This document shows, in pieces, positions 8,243 through 18,399 of a stretch of 64,000 bases of DNA. The notes beneath the pieces are model-generated. The model did not search any database. It was not told where the DNA came from and was given only the letters and a program-made list of their open reading frames with translations. The translations under genes and the position numbers were made by a program. The number at the start of each line of letters is the position of its first letter. Position 1 is the stretch's first letter. The DNA lies in assembly GCF_017744395.1 (NCBI RefSeq), contig NZ_JAGIBI010000006.1, positions 372,001 through 436,000 on the forward strand. The letters are read 5' to 3'. The DNA comes from Herbaspirillum sp. Its GTDB lineage: Bacteria; Pseudomonadota; Gammaproteobacteria; Burkholderiales; Burkholderiaceae_D.

Positions 8243-11200
8243 ATGAATATTTCGCTGCCCTTCATCCAGCGGCCGATCGCCACGACCTTGCTGACCATCG
8301 GCATCGCCCTGGCCGGCATGGTGGCGTTCCGCCTGCTGCCGGTGTCGCCGCTGCCGCAGGTGGACTACCCGACCATCTCGATCTCGGCCTCGCTGCCCGG
8401 CGCCAGCCCGGAAACCATGGCCGCCACCGTGGCTACGCCGTTGGAACGGGCCATGGGGGCGATCGCGGGCGTCACCGAAATGACGTCCACCAGTTCGCAG
8501 AACTCGACCCGCATCACGCTGCAGTTCGACCTCAACCGCGACATCGACGGTGCCGCGCGCGACGTGCAGGCGGCCTTGAATGCGGCGCGCAACCTGCTGC
8601 CGACCGGCATGCCGAGCAACCCGACCTACCGCAAGGTGAACCCGGCCGACGCCCCGATCATGATCCTGGCGATGACTTCGGACACCATGACCCAGGGCCA
8701 GATGTACGACGCCGCCGACAGCATCGTGGCGCAGAAGCTGTCGCAGGTGCGCGGGGTGGGGCAGGTCAGCGTGGGCGGCAGCTCGCAGCCGGCGGTGCGC
8801 ATCGAGCTCAACCCGAAGGCCCTGAACAAGTACGGCATCGGCAGCGCCGACGTGCGCACCGCGGTGGCCGCCACCAACGCCAACCGGCCCAAGGGCATCC
8901 TGGAAGACGGCGCGCGCAACTGGCAGATCTACGCCAACGACCAGGCCAAGACCGCCGCCGAATACGCGCCGCTGATCGTGTCCTACCGCAACGGTACGCC
9001 GGTGCGGGTGTCCGACGTGGCCGAGGTGCGCGACTCGGTGGCCGACGTGCGCAACGCCGGTTCCGCCAACGGCAAGCCGTCGGTGCTGGTGATCATCAAC
9101 CGCCAGCCCGGCGCCAACATCATCGACACCGTCGACAGCGTCAAGCAGCTCTTGCCGCAGTTGCAGGCATCGATTCCCGCCGCCATCGACATGAAGGTGG
9201 TGATGGACCGCACTCCCACCATCCGCGCCTCGCTCAAGGAAACCGAGTTCACCCTGATGCTGTCGGTGGCGCTGGTGATCATGGTGGTGTTCCTGTTCCT
9301 GCGCAACGCGCGCGCCACGCTGATCCCGGCCGTCGCCGTTCCCGTTTCGCTGATCGGTACCTTCGGCATCATGTACCTGGCCGGCTTCAGCCTGGACAAC
9401 CTGTCGCTGATGGCGCTGACGATCGCTACCGGTTTCGTGGTGGACGATGCCATCGTGGTGCTGGAAAACATCTCGCGCCACATCGAAGCCGGCATGAAAC
9501 CGGTCAAGGCGGCCATGCTGGGTGCGCGCGAAGTCGGCTTCACTGTGCTGTCGATGAGCATTTCGCTGATCGCCGTGTTCATTCCCATCCTGCTGATGGA
9601 GGGCATTGTCGGCCGGCTGTTCCGCGAATTCGCGATCACCTTGTCGGTGGCGATCCTGGTCTCGCTGGTGGTGTCGCTGACCACCACGCCGATGATGTGC
9701 GCGGCGCTGCTGCGCCACGACCCGCGTTCGGACGAGGAAAAGCGCCGGGAACGGCAGCGGCGCCATCCCCTCTGGCAGAAGATCGTCGGCCAGACCGAAC
9801 ACATCTTCAACGACATGCTGCTGGGCTATCAGCGTTCGCTGGCCTGGGCCTTGCGCGCGGCGCCGCTGATGATGCTGATCCTGCTGGGCACCATCGCCCT
9901 GAACATCTACCTGTACAAGGCCATCCCCAAGGGCTTCTTCCCGCAGCAGGACACCGGCCGCCTGATCGGCGGCATCCGCGGCGACCAGGCGATCTCCTTC
10001 CAGGCGATGAAGGTCAAGCTCAACGAATTCATCGACATCGTCAAGCAAGACCCCGCCGTGGCCGACGTGGTGGCCTTCACCGGCGGCCAGCGGCGCAACG
10101 GCGGCAACATGTTCATCACCTTGAAGCCGCTGGCCGAACGCAAGGAGTCGGCCGACAAGGTGATCGGCCGCCTGCGCATGAAGACCGCCAAGGTGGCCGG
10201 CGCCCGGGTGTTCCTGGTGCCGGTGCAGGACATCCGCATCGGCGCGCGGCAGAGCGACTCGCAGTACGAGTATTCGCTGAAGTCGGACGATGTGGCCTTG
10301 CTGCGCACGTGGGAGCCCAAGATCCGGCTGGCGCTGTCGAACCTGAAGGAGCTGGAAGACGTCAGTACCGACCAGCAGGACAACGGCCTGCAAACCACGC
10401 TGACCATCGACCGCGAAACCGCGATGCGCGCCGGCGTCACGCCGCAGCTGATCGACTCGACGCTGTCCGACCTGTTCGGGCAGCGCCAGATCTCGACCAT
10501 CTACAGCGGCATGAACCAGTACCACGTGGTGATGGAGGCCGCGCCGCAATACTGGCAAAGCCCCGAGATCCTGCGCGACACCTACGTCAGCCTGGCCGGT
10601 TCTTCCAACCTGTCGCCGACCACCTCGACCTTGTCGACGCCGCCGGCGCTGTCGGCTTCCGGCAAGTTGAATGCCAACAGCGGCCTGGCGCAGACCATCT
10701 CCACCGCGCCTTCACGCCAGGTCCCGCTGGCCGCTTTTTCCCGTTTCGAGCCGACCACCACCGCGCTGTCGGTCAGCCATGAAGGGCAGTTCGTGGCTTC
10801 CACGCTGTCGTTCAACCTGGCCGAGGGCGTCTCGCTGTCGCAGGCCACGGAGGCGATCGAGCGCGCCATGGCGGCGCTGGGCGTACCGACCGGCGTGCAC
10901 GGCACCTTCGCCGGCACGGCCAATGCGTTCCAGTCCTCGATGTCGAGCCAGCCCTTCCTGATCCTGACCGCCTTGCTGGCGGTGTACATCGTGCTGGGCA
11001 TCCTGTACGAAAGCCTGATCCATCCGATCACCATCATCTCGACCCTGCCGTCGGCGGGCGTGGGGGCCTTGCTGGCGCTGATGATCACCGGCACCGACTT
11101 CAGCCTGATCGCGCTGATCGGCGTGATCCTCTTGATCGGCATCGTCAAGAAGAACGCCATCATGATGATCGACTTCGCGCTCGACGCCGAGCGCAACCGC

Positions 11201-11491
11201 GGCCTGTCGCCGCGCGACGCCATCTTCGAGGCCTGCAAGCTGCGCTTCCGCCCGATCATGATGACCACCATGGCGGCGCTGCTGGGCGCGATCCCGCTGG
11301 CGATGGGCCACGGCGACGGCGCCGAGCTGCGCCAGCCGCTGGGCATTTCCATCGTCGGCGGCCTGGTGGTGAGCCAGCTGCTCACGCTCTACACCACGCC
11401 GGTGGTCTACCTGTACATGGAACGCCTGCGCGCCTGGACCTACCGCAAGTTCGGCAGGAACAAGGGCGGCACTGAAACATCGGCGGCATGA
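8243..11491 (+). CDS. mdtC: RND multidrug efflux permease, MdtC-like
   Basis: A 1082-residue paralogue of the preceding permease, forming the second component of an MdtBC-type heteromeric pump. The ATG at 8243 ([20 protein letters not shown]) is 4 bp after the mdtB stop and matches the family N-terminus. TM4 has [21 protein letters not shown]; the C-terminal half has [14 protein letters not shown] and [19 protein letters not shown] Ser/Thr/Pro-rich insertion, roughly residues 785-830 ([20 protein letters not shown]), makes it longer than MdtB. Confidence 0.95.
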   Translation: MNISLPFIQRPIATTLLTIGIALAGMVAFRLLPVSPLPQVDYPTISISASLPGASPETMAATVATPLERAMGAIAGVTEMTSTSSQNSTRITLQFDLNRDIDGAARDVQAALNAARNLLPTGMPSNPTYRKVNPADAPIMILAMTSDTMTQGQMYDAADSIVAQKLSQVRGVGQVSVGGSSQPAVRIELNPKALNKYGIGSADVRTAVAATNANRPKGILEDGARNWQIYANDQAKTAAEYAPLIVSYRNGTPVRVSDVAEVRDSVADVRNAGSANGKPSVLVIINRQPGANIIDTVDSVKQLLPQLQASIPAAIDMKVVMDRTPTIRASLKETEFTLMLSVALVIMVVFLFLRNARATLIPAVAVPVSLIGTFGIMYLAGFSLDNLSLMALTIATGFVVDDAIVVLENISRHIEAGMKPVKAAMLGAREVGFTVLSMSISLIAVFIPILLMEGIVGRLFREFAITLSVAILVSLVVSLTTTPMMCAALLRHDPRSDEEKRRERQRRHPLWQKIVGQTEHIFNDMLLGYQRSLAWALRAAPLMMLILLGTIALNIYLYKAIPKGFFPQQDTGRLIGGIRGDQAISFQAMKVKLNEFIDIVKQDPAVADVVAFTGGQRRNGGNMFITLKPLAERKESADKVIGRLRMKTAKVAGARVFLVPVQDIRIGARQSDSQYEYSLKSDDVALLRTWEPKIRLALSNLKELEDVSTDQQDNGLQTTLTIDRETAMRAGVTPQLIDSTLSDLFGQRQISTIYSGMNQYHVVMEAAPQYWQSPEILRDTYVSLAGSSNLSPTTSTLSTPPALSASGKLNANSGLAQTISTAPSRQVPLAAFSRFEPTTTALSVSHEGQFVASTLSFNLAEGVSLSQATEAIERAMAALGVPTGVHGTFAGTANAFQSSMSSQPFLILTALLAVYIVLGILYESLIHPITIISTLPSAGVGALLALMITGTDFSLIALIGVILLIGIVKKNAIMMIDFALDAERNRGLSPRDAIFEACKLRFRPIMMTTMAALLGAIPLAMGHGDGAELRQPLGISIVGGLVVSQLLTLYTTPVVYLYMERLRAWTYRKFGRNKGGTETSAA

Positions 11492-11514
11492 GCATGGCCG
11501 CCACGGAGAAAAGA

Positions 11515-13026
11515 ATGAAACCGCAACGACTGAACCCGAAACCGCTGCTGCTGGCATTGGCCGCATCCTTCGCGCTGGCCGCCTGCTCGGTTGGCCCCGA
11601 CTATGTGCGGCCGCAGATGGATGAGCAACTGGGCAATGCGCCGGCCGTCTTCAAGGAAGGCCAGAACTGGAAGCCGGCCCAGCCGCGCGAACTGTCGGCC
11701 GACGGCAAGTGGTGGGAAATGTTCGGGGATGCGCAGTTGAATGCGCTGGTGGAGCAGGTCGACATCTCCAACCAGAACCTGGCGCTGGCCGAAGCCAATT
11801 TCCGCAGCGCCATGGCCCTGGTGCAGAGCGCGCGCGCCGCCTATTCGCCGACGCTGGACGCATCGGCTTCGGCCACGCGTTCCAGATCCGGCAGTTCATC
11901 TTCGTCGACTGGCAGCGCCGGCGTGCGCAACACCTACTCCTTTGCGCTGAACGCGTCGTGGGAGGCCGATGTCTGGGGCAGTGTGCGGCGCAGCGTCGAG
12001 GCCAGCCAGGCCAGCGCCCAGGCCAGCGCCGCGGATCTCGCGGCGGCGCGCCTGTCGGCGCAGGCGGCCCTGGCGCAGGACTATCTGCAATTGCGCGTGC
12101 TGGATGCCCAGCAGAAGCTGTTCGACGAAACCGTCGCCGCCTACCAGCGTTCCTACCAGCTCACGCAAAACCAATACGCCGCCGGCACGGTCGCCAAGTC
12201 GGATGTGATCCAGGCCCAGAGCCAGTTGAAGTCGGCGCAGGCGCAGGCGCTGGACAACGGCGTGTCGCGCGCCCAGCTTGAGCATGCCATCGCGCTGCTG
12301 GTGGGCAAGACGCCGTCCACCTTCTCGTTGCCGCCGGCGCCGCTGGCCGCGGTGGCGCCGCCGATCCCGCAGGGCGTGCCGTCGATGCTGCTGGAGCGCC
12401 GGCCTGACGTGGCGGCGGCCGAACGCCGCGTGGCCGCGGCCAATGCCAAGATCGGCGTAGCCAAGGCGGCGTATTTCCCGAGCCTGACGCTGTCGGCGTC
12501 GGGCGGTTACCAGAGTTCGAGTTTCGCCGACTGGTTCTCGCTGCCGGGCCGCGTGTGGTCGCTCGGCCCGCAGCTGGCGCAAAGCATCTTCGACGGCGGT
12601 GCGCGCCGCGCCGCCACCGCCCAGGCCATCGCCGCGTATGACGGCACCGTGGCGCAATACAAGCAGGCTGTGCTGACCGCTTTCCAGGCGGTGGAAGATA
12701 ACCTGGCCGCGCTGCGCATCCTTGAGCAGGAAGCGGCGGTGCAGGACGAAGCCCTGCAATCGGCGCGCCAGGCGGTGGTGCTGGTGACCAACCAGTACAA
12801 GGCCGGCACGGTCAGCTATGTGAACGTGATCACCGCGCAGGCCACGGCGCTGGCGGCCGAACGCAGTGCGCTGGATATCCTGAACCGCCGCATGGCGGCC
12901 AGCGTGTTGCTGGCGACCGCCCTGGGCGGGGGCTGGGATGAGAAGAGCCTGGCGGACCTGGCGCCGCTGGCGCAGCAGAGCGAAGCCAAGGCGAAAGCTT
13001 TGAAGGACAACGCGGCGCTGCGTTGA
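11515..13026 (+). CDS. RND efflux outer-membrane lipoprotein, OprM/NodT type
   Basis: A 503-residue TolC-like channel. The signal peptide ends in a lipobox (FALAACSVGPDYVRP), so Cys is acylated and anchors the protein in the outer membrane. Two outer-membrane efflux repeats follow, each with long helices and the family phrases (LLERRPDVAAAERRVAAANA; GPQLAQSIFDGGARRAAT). The ATG at 11515 has GGAG at 11505-11508; an upstream ATG at 11488 overlaps the mdtC stop and would add nine residues. It completes the tripartite pump as the last gene of the operon, and ends 2 bp from the convergent pabBC gene. Confidence 0.93.
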   Translation: MKPQRLNPKPLLLALAASFALAACSVGPDYVRPQMDEQLGNAPAVFKEGQNWKPAQPRELSADGKWWEMFGDAQLNALVEQVDISNQNLALAEANFRSAMALVQSARAAYSPTLDASASATRSRSGSSSSSTGSAGVRNTYSFALNASWEADVWGSVRRSVEASQASAQASAADLAAARLSAQAALAQDYLQLRVLDAQQKLFDETVAAYQRSYQLTQNQYAAGTVAKSDVIQAQSQLKSAQAQALDNGVSRAQLEHAIALLVGKTPSTFSLPPAPLAAVAPPIPQGVPSMLLERRPDVAAAERRVAAANAKIGVAKAAYFPSLTLSASGGYQSSSFADWFSLPGRVWSLGPQLAQSIFDGGARRAATAQAIAAYDGTVAQYKQAVLTAFQAVEDNLAALRILEQEAAVQDEALQSARQAVVLVTNQYKAGTVSYVNVITAQATALAAERSALDILNRRMAASVLLATALGGGWDEKSLADLAPLAQQSEAKAKALKDNAALR

Positions 13027-13028
13027 AC

Positions 13029-14861
13029 TCAGGGCGTCAATTCCGCTCTGATTGCGCCACGCAGCGCATTGCACACCACGATGTCTTCTGCGCGCAGCAA
13101 TTCGGCGCGGCTGACCGGGCGCTCGATGGCATCCCACGCCGGATCGGCCAGCAGTACCGAGCGCATCACACCCGGCAGTACGCCTGCCGCCAGCGGCGGC
13201 GTCACCCAACGGCCATCCAGCTTGACGAACACGTTGCTGCGCCCGCCCTCGGTCAATTCATCCTTTTCATTGAAGAACAGCATATCGAAACCGCCGCGTT
13301 GTTCGGCGTCTTTCCACGCCGCGTCGTAGGCGGCGCGGTGGGTGCTCTTGTGGCGCAGGAACAGGTCGCGGCTGTCGGTGGCGTGAGCAGCGAGGAAGAT
13401 TTTCACGCTGTCGCCCAGCGGCGCGAGCGGCGCATGCTGGATGGCGATGCCGCCTTGCGCATCCAGCGCCAGCCGCAGGCGATATGCGGTCGCATCGTCG
13501 AATGCCGCGCAGGTCTTGTCCAGCGCTGCCCGGATCGCCCCGGCATCGAAGGCGAAGCCGAAGCTTGCGGCGGAGGCGTGCAGGCGCTGCAGGTGCCGTT
13601 CCAGATGGCGGCATCCCGAACGCGTGGCGTATATGGTTTCGAACAGGCTGAACGCATGGCCGAGGCCGGTCAGGAAACCGGCCTTCAACTGGCATTCGGC
13701 ATATTCGGAAGCGGCATCGCTGTCGTACACGATGCCGGCGCCCACGCCCAATGTGCCGCGGCGCAATCCACCGTCCGGCGCCTGCAGTTGCAGCGTGCGG
13801 ATCGGCACAGACAGGCAGAAGTCGCCGACCGCATGCCCGTCCGCGCGCGGCGCTTCGAACCAGCCGATGGCGCCGGTGTAGAGGCCGCGCGGTGTGCTTT
13901 CCAGTTCGTCGATGATTTCCATGGTGTGGCGCTTGGGGGCGCCGGTGATCGAGCCGCAAGGGTAGAGCGCGGCGATGGCATCGGCCAGCGTGGCATCGGC
14001 GCGCAGGCGGGCGCGGATGGTCGAGGTCATCTGCAGCACCTGGCCGTAGCGCCGCACGTCGAACAGGTGCGGCACCTGCACCGAGCCGGGCGCGGCGATG
14101 CGGCCCAGGTCGTTGCGCAGCAGGTCGACGATCATCAGGTTCTCGGCGCGGTTCTTTTCATCCGAGGCCAGCGCCAGCGCGCGGCGCGCGTTGATGGCGT
14201 CGGCATCCGCATCGGCGGCGGGTGCGGCCGGTGCGGTTCCCTTCATCGGCTTGGCTCTGAGCATGCCGCCGGCATGGGCGACGAACAATTCCGGCGAGAA
14301 CGACAGCACGGCGCTGCCGTCTTCGCAGCACACCAGCGCGCCATACGGCACCGGCTGGCGCGCGCGCAGCCGACGGTAGAGCGCCAGCGGCTCGCCGTAG
14401 GCGTCGAAGCACAGGCGATAGGTGTAGTTGACCTGGTAGGTGTCGCCGGCGGCGATGTAGTCGCGGATGCGGGCGATGGCGTCGTTGAATTCGGATTCGC
14501 CGACGCTGGCAGTTACGTTGGCGACGCCGGCCGGGGTGGTTGCGTCGGACTCTTGCTGCGCCAGCCAATCATCGGCTTGCGCGGCGCTGAGACGCTCGCA
14601 ATGCGCGAACAGCATCACTTTGGCGAGAGGACCGCCCGCATGCTTATGCGGCAGCCCTTGCATGGCGGCGCCCAGTTCGTAATCCCACAGGGCCAGCGCG
14701 TGTTGCCCGGCGGCCAGCGCCTCTTGCATCTCCGCCAGCAGCGCCAGGAAGCCGGCGGCGTCGGCGCAGGCCAGCGTGCGCAGGTGGCCGGTGTACAGGC
14801 GCGAGCGCGGTTCGGCCGGCGTGGCCAGGTGGTCGTCGAGCAGGGCGAAACAAGGAGTCAT
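13029..14861 (-). CDS. pabBC: Fused aminodeoxychorismate synthase component I / aminodeoxychorismate lyase
   Basis: A 610-residue fusion making p-aminobenzoate for folate. Residues 1 to about 355 are the chorismate-binding PabB domain (RAKPMKGTAPA, the PIKGT-type Lys motif of aminodeoxychorismate synthase; DLLRNDLGRIA; YPCGSITGAPK). The rest is a PLP fold-type IV PabC domain (FSLFETIYATR; LTEGGRSNVFVKLDG; GVLPGVMR). The ATG at 14861 has AGGAG upstream in the transcript. It uses glutamine-derived ammonia from a PabA subunit not seen here. The fused form is common in Betaproteobacteria. Confidence 0.93.
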   Translation of the reverse strand: MTPCFALLDDHLATPAEPRSRLYTGHLRTLACADAAGFLALLAEMQEALAAGQHALALWDYELGAAMQGLPHKHAGGPLAKVMLFAHCERLSAAQADDWLAQQESDATTPAGVANVTASVGESEFNDAIARIRDYIAAGDTYQVNYTYRLCFDAYGEPLALYRRLRARQPVPYGALVCCEDGSAVLSFSPELFVAHAGGMLRAKPMKGTAPAAPAADADADAINARRALALASDEKNRAENLMIVDLLRNDLGRIAAPGSVQVPHLFDVRRYGQVLQMTSTIRARLRADATLADAIAALYPCGSITGAPKRHTMEIIDELESTPRGLYTGAIGWFEAPRADGHAVGDFCLSVPIRTLQLQAPDGGLRRGTLGVGAGIVYDSDAASEYAECQLKAGFLTGLGHAFSLFETIYATRSGCRHLERHLQRLHASAASFGFAFDAGAIRAALDKTCAAFDDATAYRLRLALDAQGGIAIQHAPLAPLGDSVKIFLAAHATDSRDLFLRHKSTHRAAYDAAWKDAEQRGGFDMLFFNEKDELTEGGRSNVFVKLDGRWVTPPLAAGVLPGVMRSVLLADPAWDAIERPVSRAELLRAEDIVVCNALRGAIRAELTP

Positions 14862-15000
14862 GGCAAAACCAGGGATAAGGCGGATGCGCGCGCCGCGCAT
14901 GGGCGGCGTCCGGCAGCATCATAGCGTAAAAGGTATACTTGTCGGCTTGCCGGGCCAGCCGCTGCCAAGACATTTTCATATCAAACTGCCAATATCGCCG

Positions 15001-16404
15001 ATGGCCATTCCACGCACTTTCATCGTTCCGCTGATCGTCGCCTGCGCGCTGTTCATGGAGCAAATGGATTCCACCGTCATTTCCACTTCGCTGCCCGCGT
15101 TGGCGCTGGACATGGCGGTCGATCCGATCTCGCTGAAACTGGCCCTGACTTCCTACCTGGTGAGCCTGGCGGTGTTCATCCCGATTTCCGGCTGGATGGC
15201 CGACCGTTTCGGTTCGCGCACCATCTTCCGCTCGGCGATCTGCGTGTTCATGCTGGGATCGATCCTGTGCGGCGTGTCGTCGACGCTGCCGCAGTTCGTC
15301 GCGGCGCGTTTCTTCCAGGGCATCGGCGGCGCCATGATGGTGCCGGTGGGGCGCCTGGTGATCCTGCGCAGCGTGGAGAAGGTGAACCTGGTCAAGGCCT
15401 TGTCCTACCTGACCATCCCGGCGCTGTTCGGACCGGTGCTGGGGCCGCCGCTGGGCGGCTTCATCACCACTTACTTCCACTGGCGCTGGATTTTCTTCAT
15501 CAATATTCCCATCAGCATCCTGGGCCTGTACCTGGCTGCGCGCTTCATTCCCGATCTCAAGGAGGAGCAGGTGCCGCCGCTGGACTGGGCCGGTTTCGCG
15601 CTGTCGGCGCTGGGTTGCTCGCTGCTGATGCTGGGCTTGTCCACCGCCGGCCGCCATCTGGTGTCGGGCGACATATCGCTGGCCTGCGTGGTGCTGGGCG
15701 TGTTGTTCCTGATTGCCTATGTGTGGCATGCGCGCCGTGCCGCGGCGCCGCTGATCGACCTGACGTTGCTGAAGATCCCGACCTTGCAGGCGGGCGTGTT
15801 AGGCGGTTCGCTCTACCGCATCGGCATCGGGGCGATTCCGTTCCTGTTGCCGCTGATGCTGCAGCTGGGTTTCGGTTATACGCCGTTCCATTCGGGCTTG
15901 CTGACTTGCGCATCGGCGGCCGGCGCCATGTTCATGAAAACCATCGCATCGCGTTTCCTCCAGCGTTACGGATTCCGCACGGTGCTGGTGGTGAACGGCA
16001 CGCTGGGCATCCTGGGCTTGTGGTCGATTGCGCTGTTCACGCCGCACACGCCATATGCCGTGATGCTGCTGGTGCTATTGGTAGGCGGCTGCTTCCGCTC
16101 GCTGCAGTTCACCAGCCTCAATGCGATTTCTTACGCCGATGTCGACAACCCGCGCCTGAGCCAGGCCACCAGCATGGCCAGCGTGGCGCAGCAATTGTCG
16201 ATCGGCATGGGCGTGGTGCTGGCCGGTTTCGCGCTGCAGGTTTCCAATGAAGTACAGGGCCACGCCACGCTGGTGGCCGCCGATTTCTGGCCGGCCTTTT
16301 TGGTGGTGGGCGCGGTGGCGTCGCTGTCGATCCTGATGCTGCGCCGCCTGTCGCCCAATGCCGGCGCGGAATTGTCGGGCCGGGTACAAACCAAGTCGGC
16401 TTGA
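15001..16404 (+). CDS. MFS transporter, DHA2 (EmrB/QacA) family
   Basis: A 467-residue drug:proton antiporter of the 14-helix DHA2 group. It starts MAIPRTFIVPLIVACALFME and carries the family TM1 phrase EQMDSTVISTSLPALA and motif A WMADRFGSRTIF. Motif C sits in helix 5 (LFGPVLGPPLGGF). Start at 15001 fits the first membrane helix. It overlaps the region before the EamA gene (24 bp gap), suggesting co-transcription. No partner EmrA-type adaptor is adjacent. Substrate unknown. Confidence 0.9.
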   Translation: MAIPRTFIVPLIVACALFMEQMDSTVISTSLPALALDMAVDPISLKLALTSYLVSLAVFIPISGWMADRFGSRTIFRSAICVFMLGSILCGVSSTLPQFVAARFFQGIGGAMMVPVGRLVILRSVEKVNLVKALSYLTIPALFGPVLGPPLGGFITTYFHWRWIFFINIPISILGLYLAARFIPDLKEEQVPPLDWAGFALSALGCSLLMLGLSTAGRHLVSGDISLACVVLGVLFLIAYVWHARRAAAPLIDLTLLKIPTLQAGVLGGSLYRIGIGAIPFLLPLMLQLGFGYTPFHSGLLTCASAAGAMFMKTIASRFLQRYGFRTVLVVNGTLGILGLWSIALFTPHTPYAVMLLVLLVGGCFRSLQFTSLNAISYADVDNPRLSQATSMASVAQQLSIGMGVVLAGFALQVSNEVQGHATLVAADFWPAFLVVGAVASLSILMLRRLSPNAGAELSGRVQTKSA

Positions 16405-16427
16405 GCCGCTCATTTTTGAAAGTGTCC

Positions 16428-17324
16428 ATGCAACTCAAATATGTCTGGTTCCCGCTGGGAGCCGTCCTGATCTGGGCAGGCAATACCGTCATCAGCAAGA
16501 TGTCGGCCGGCGTGATCGCGCCGGAAGACATTTCCTTTTATCGCTGGGTGCTGGCCGCCGCGCTGATGTCGCCGTTCCTGGCGCGCCCGACCTGGAACGC
16601 GCGCGCCCAGATCAAGCCCTACCTGGGCAAGATCCTGGTACTGGCGCTGCTGGGCATGGTGCTGTTCCAGAGCCTGGCGTATTTCGCCGCCGCCACGTCC
16701 TCGGCCACCAGCATGGGCATCATCGCTTCGCTGATGCCGCTGCTGACCTTGCTGCTGAGCATCCAGTTGCTGTCGGAGCCACCCACCGTGGGCACGGTCG
16801 CCGGCGGCGTGCTGTCGCTGTTCGGCCTGGCGGTGCTGATCGGCCGCGGCCACCCGCTGGCGCTGTTCGACCAGGGCGTGGTGGTGGGCGACCTGCTGAT
16901 GCTGCTGGCCACCATCGCCTATTGCCTGTACGGCGTGATGCTGCGCCGCTGGGCCTTGCCGCTGCGCACCTGGCAACTGCTGTACATGCAGGTGCTGATG
17001 GCGGTGGTGCTGCTGTTCCCGGGTTTCCTTTTCGGCCACCATTCGCCGCTGACGGCCGCCAACCTGCCGATCCTGCTGTATGCGGGCATCGCCGCTTCCA
17101 TTGGTTCGCAGTTCCTGTGGATGAAGGGAGTGAGCCATCTCGGCGCCAGCCACTGCTCGGCGTTCGTCAACCTGATGCCGGTTTTTACTGTCATCATCGC
17201 TGTACTGGTGTTGGGCGAACATTTGCACGGCTACCATGCCATCGGCGGCGGTATTACGCTGGCCGGCGTGCTGATGGCGCAGATGCTCAAGCAGCGCCTG
17301 CCGGGTTGGGCTAAAGCTAGTTAA
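16428..17324 (+). CDS. EamA/DMT-family permease
   Basis: A 298-residue inner-membrane protein of ten helices in two EamA repeats (first from about residue 6, WFPLGAVLIWAGNTVISKM; second around GVVVGDLLMLLATIAYCLYG). The family exports amino acids and other metabolites (RhaT/YdcZ/RarD relatives). The ATG at 16428 begins MQLKYVWFPLGA; a TTG at 16401 overlapping the upstream stop would add nine residues that do not look natural. It lies 16 bp before corA on the same strand. Substrate not predictable. Confidence 0.88.
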   Translation: MQLKYVWFPLGAVLIWAGNTVISKMSAGVIAPEDISFYRWVLAAALMSPFLARPTWNARAQIKPYLGKILVLALLGMVLFQSLAYFAAATSSATSMGIIASLMPLLTLLLSIQLLSEPPTVGTVAGGVLSLFGLAVLIGRGHPLALFDQGVVVGDLLMLLATIAYCLYGVMLRRWALPLRTWQLLYMQVLMAVVLLFPGFLFGHHSPLTAANLPILLYAGIAASIGSQFLWMKGVSHLGASHCSAFVNLMPVFTVIIAVLVLGEHLHGYHAIGGGITLAGVLMAQMLKQRLPGWAKAS

Positions 17325-17340
17325 TAAAAGGAATGCCAAC

Positions 17341-18327
17341 ATGATCGATGCCGAGATGATCGTCAACTGCACGGTCTACAAGAAGGGCAAGAAGCTGCGC
17401 GACATCACCCTCGATGAAATCAGCGACGTGCTGGCCGAAGAGGGCACTTTCGTCTGGCTCGGATTGCTGGAGCCCAGCGTCGAGCTGATGAACAAGATCA
17501 AGGAAGAGTTCTGCCTGCACGAGCTGGCGGTGGAAGACGCCTACGCCGCGCACCAGCGCCCCAAGATCGAGGAATACGGCGACACGCTGTTCGTGGTGCT
17601 GCACACCGCCCAGTTGAGTGGCGGCGAGGTGCAGTTCGGCGAAACCCACATCATGACCGGCCCGCGCTTCGTGGTCACGGTGCGCCACGGCGCATCGCGC
17701 AGCTATGCCAAGGTGCGCGAGCATTGCGAGATGCTGCCCGAGCGCCTGGTGCGCGGCCCCAGCTTCGTGCTGTATTCGATCATGGACTTCGTGGTCGACA
17801 ACTACCGCCCGATCATGGACGACCTGGAAGCCAAGTTCAGCCAGTACGAAGCCCAGCTGTTCGATCCCGCAGCCAGCACCGGCAAGGCCTACCTGCAGGA
17901 GTTGTACCAGTTGAAGCGCCAGCTGATCCGCCTGCGCTCGGCGGCTTCGCCGCTGCTGGATGTCTGCACCCAGTTGCTGCGCTTCCATGAAGGCCTGATC
18001 ACCAAGGACGGCAAGGCCTATTTCCGCGACATCTACGACCACGTGGTGCGCTTCATCGACACCGGCGACCGGCTGCGCGAAATGGTGGAGTCCGCGGTGC
18101 AGATCAACCTGGCCCAGATCACCATCCACCAGAACGAGATTGTGCAGACCCTGGCCGGCTGGGGCGCGATCCTGGCTATTCCGACCATGGTGTTCAGCCT
18201 GTATGGCATGAACTTCGCCAACCTGCCGGGCTTGAGCTGGCAGTGGAGTTTTCCGCTGGTGCTGGGAGGAATCGTTACCTGTTGTTCGTTGCTGTGGCGC
18301 AGGTTGCGCAGGGCGGGGTGGTTGTAG
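17341..18327 (+). CDS. corA: Magnesium/cobalt transporter, CorA family
   Basis: A 328-residue pentameric Mg2+/Co2+ channel. The large N-terminal cytoplasmic domain ends in a long helix (QINLAQITIHQNEIVQTLAGW) leading to TM1 with the signature YGMNFANLPGL, GMN being the selectivity filter, then TM2 (FPLVLGGIVTCCSLLW). AAAAGGAA precedes the ATG. The length is normal. A strong hairpin terminator follows. Confidence 0.95.
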   Translation: MIDAEMIVNCTVYKKGKKLRDITLDEISDVLAEEGTFVWLGLLEPSVELMNKIKEEFCLHELAVEDAYAAHQRPKIEEYGDTLFVVLHTAQLSGGEVQFGETHIMTGPRFVVTVRHGASRSYAKVREHCEMLPERLVRGPSFVLYSIMDFVVDNYRPIMDDLEAKFSQYEAQLFDPAASTGKAYLQELYQLKRQLIRLRSAASPLLDVCTQLLRFHEGLITKDGKAYFRDIYDHVVRFIDTGDRLREMVESAVQINLAQITIHQNEIVQTLAGWGAILAIPTMVFSLYGMNFANLPGLSWQWSFPLVLGGIVTCCSLLWRRLRRAGWL

Positions 18328-18340
18328 CCCGCTGATATGA

Positions 18341-18383
18341 AAAACGGCGCCTGATGCGTAATGCAACCAGGCGCCGTTTTTTT
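18341..18383. terminator. Bidirectional terminator between corA and tamB
   Basis: AACGGCGCCTG pairs with CAGGCGCCGTT around an approximately 15-nt loop. An A-run lies on the left and TTTTTTT on the right, serving both convergent transcripts. Confidence 0.9.
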
Positions 18384-18399
18384 ATGGCTGGGATCGGTA

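Noticed and set aside
8102..10558. 818-codon minus-strand frame
   Set aside because: Antisense shadow of mdtC with the same artefactual His/Gln/Arg composition.
13023..14924. 633-codon plus-strand frame
   Set aside because: Antisense to the well-supported pabBC gene; no recognisable domain.
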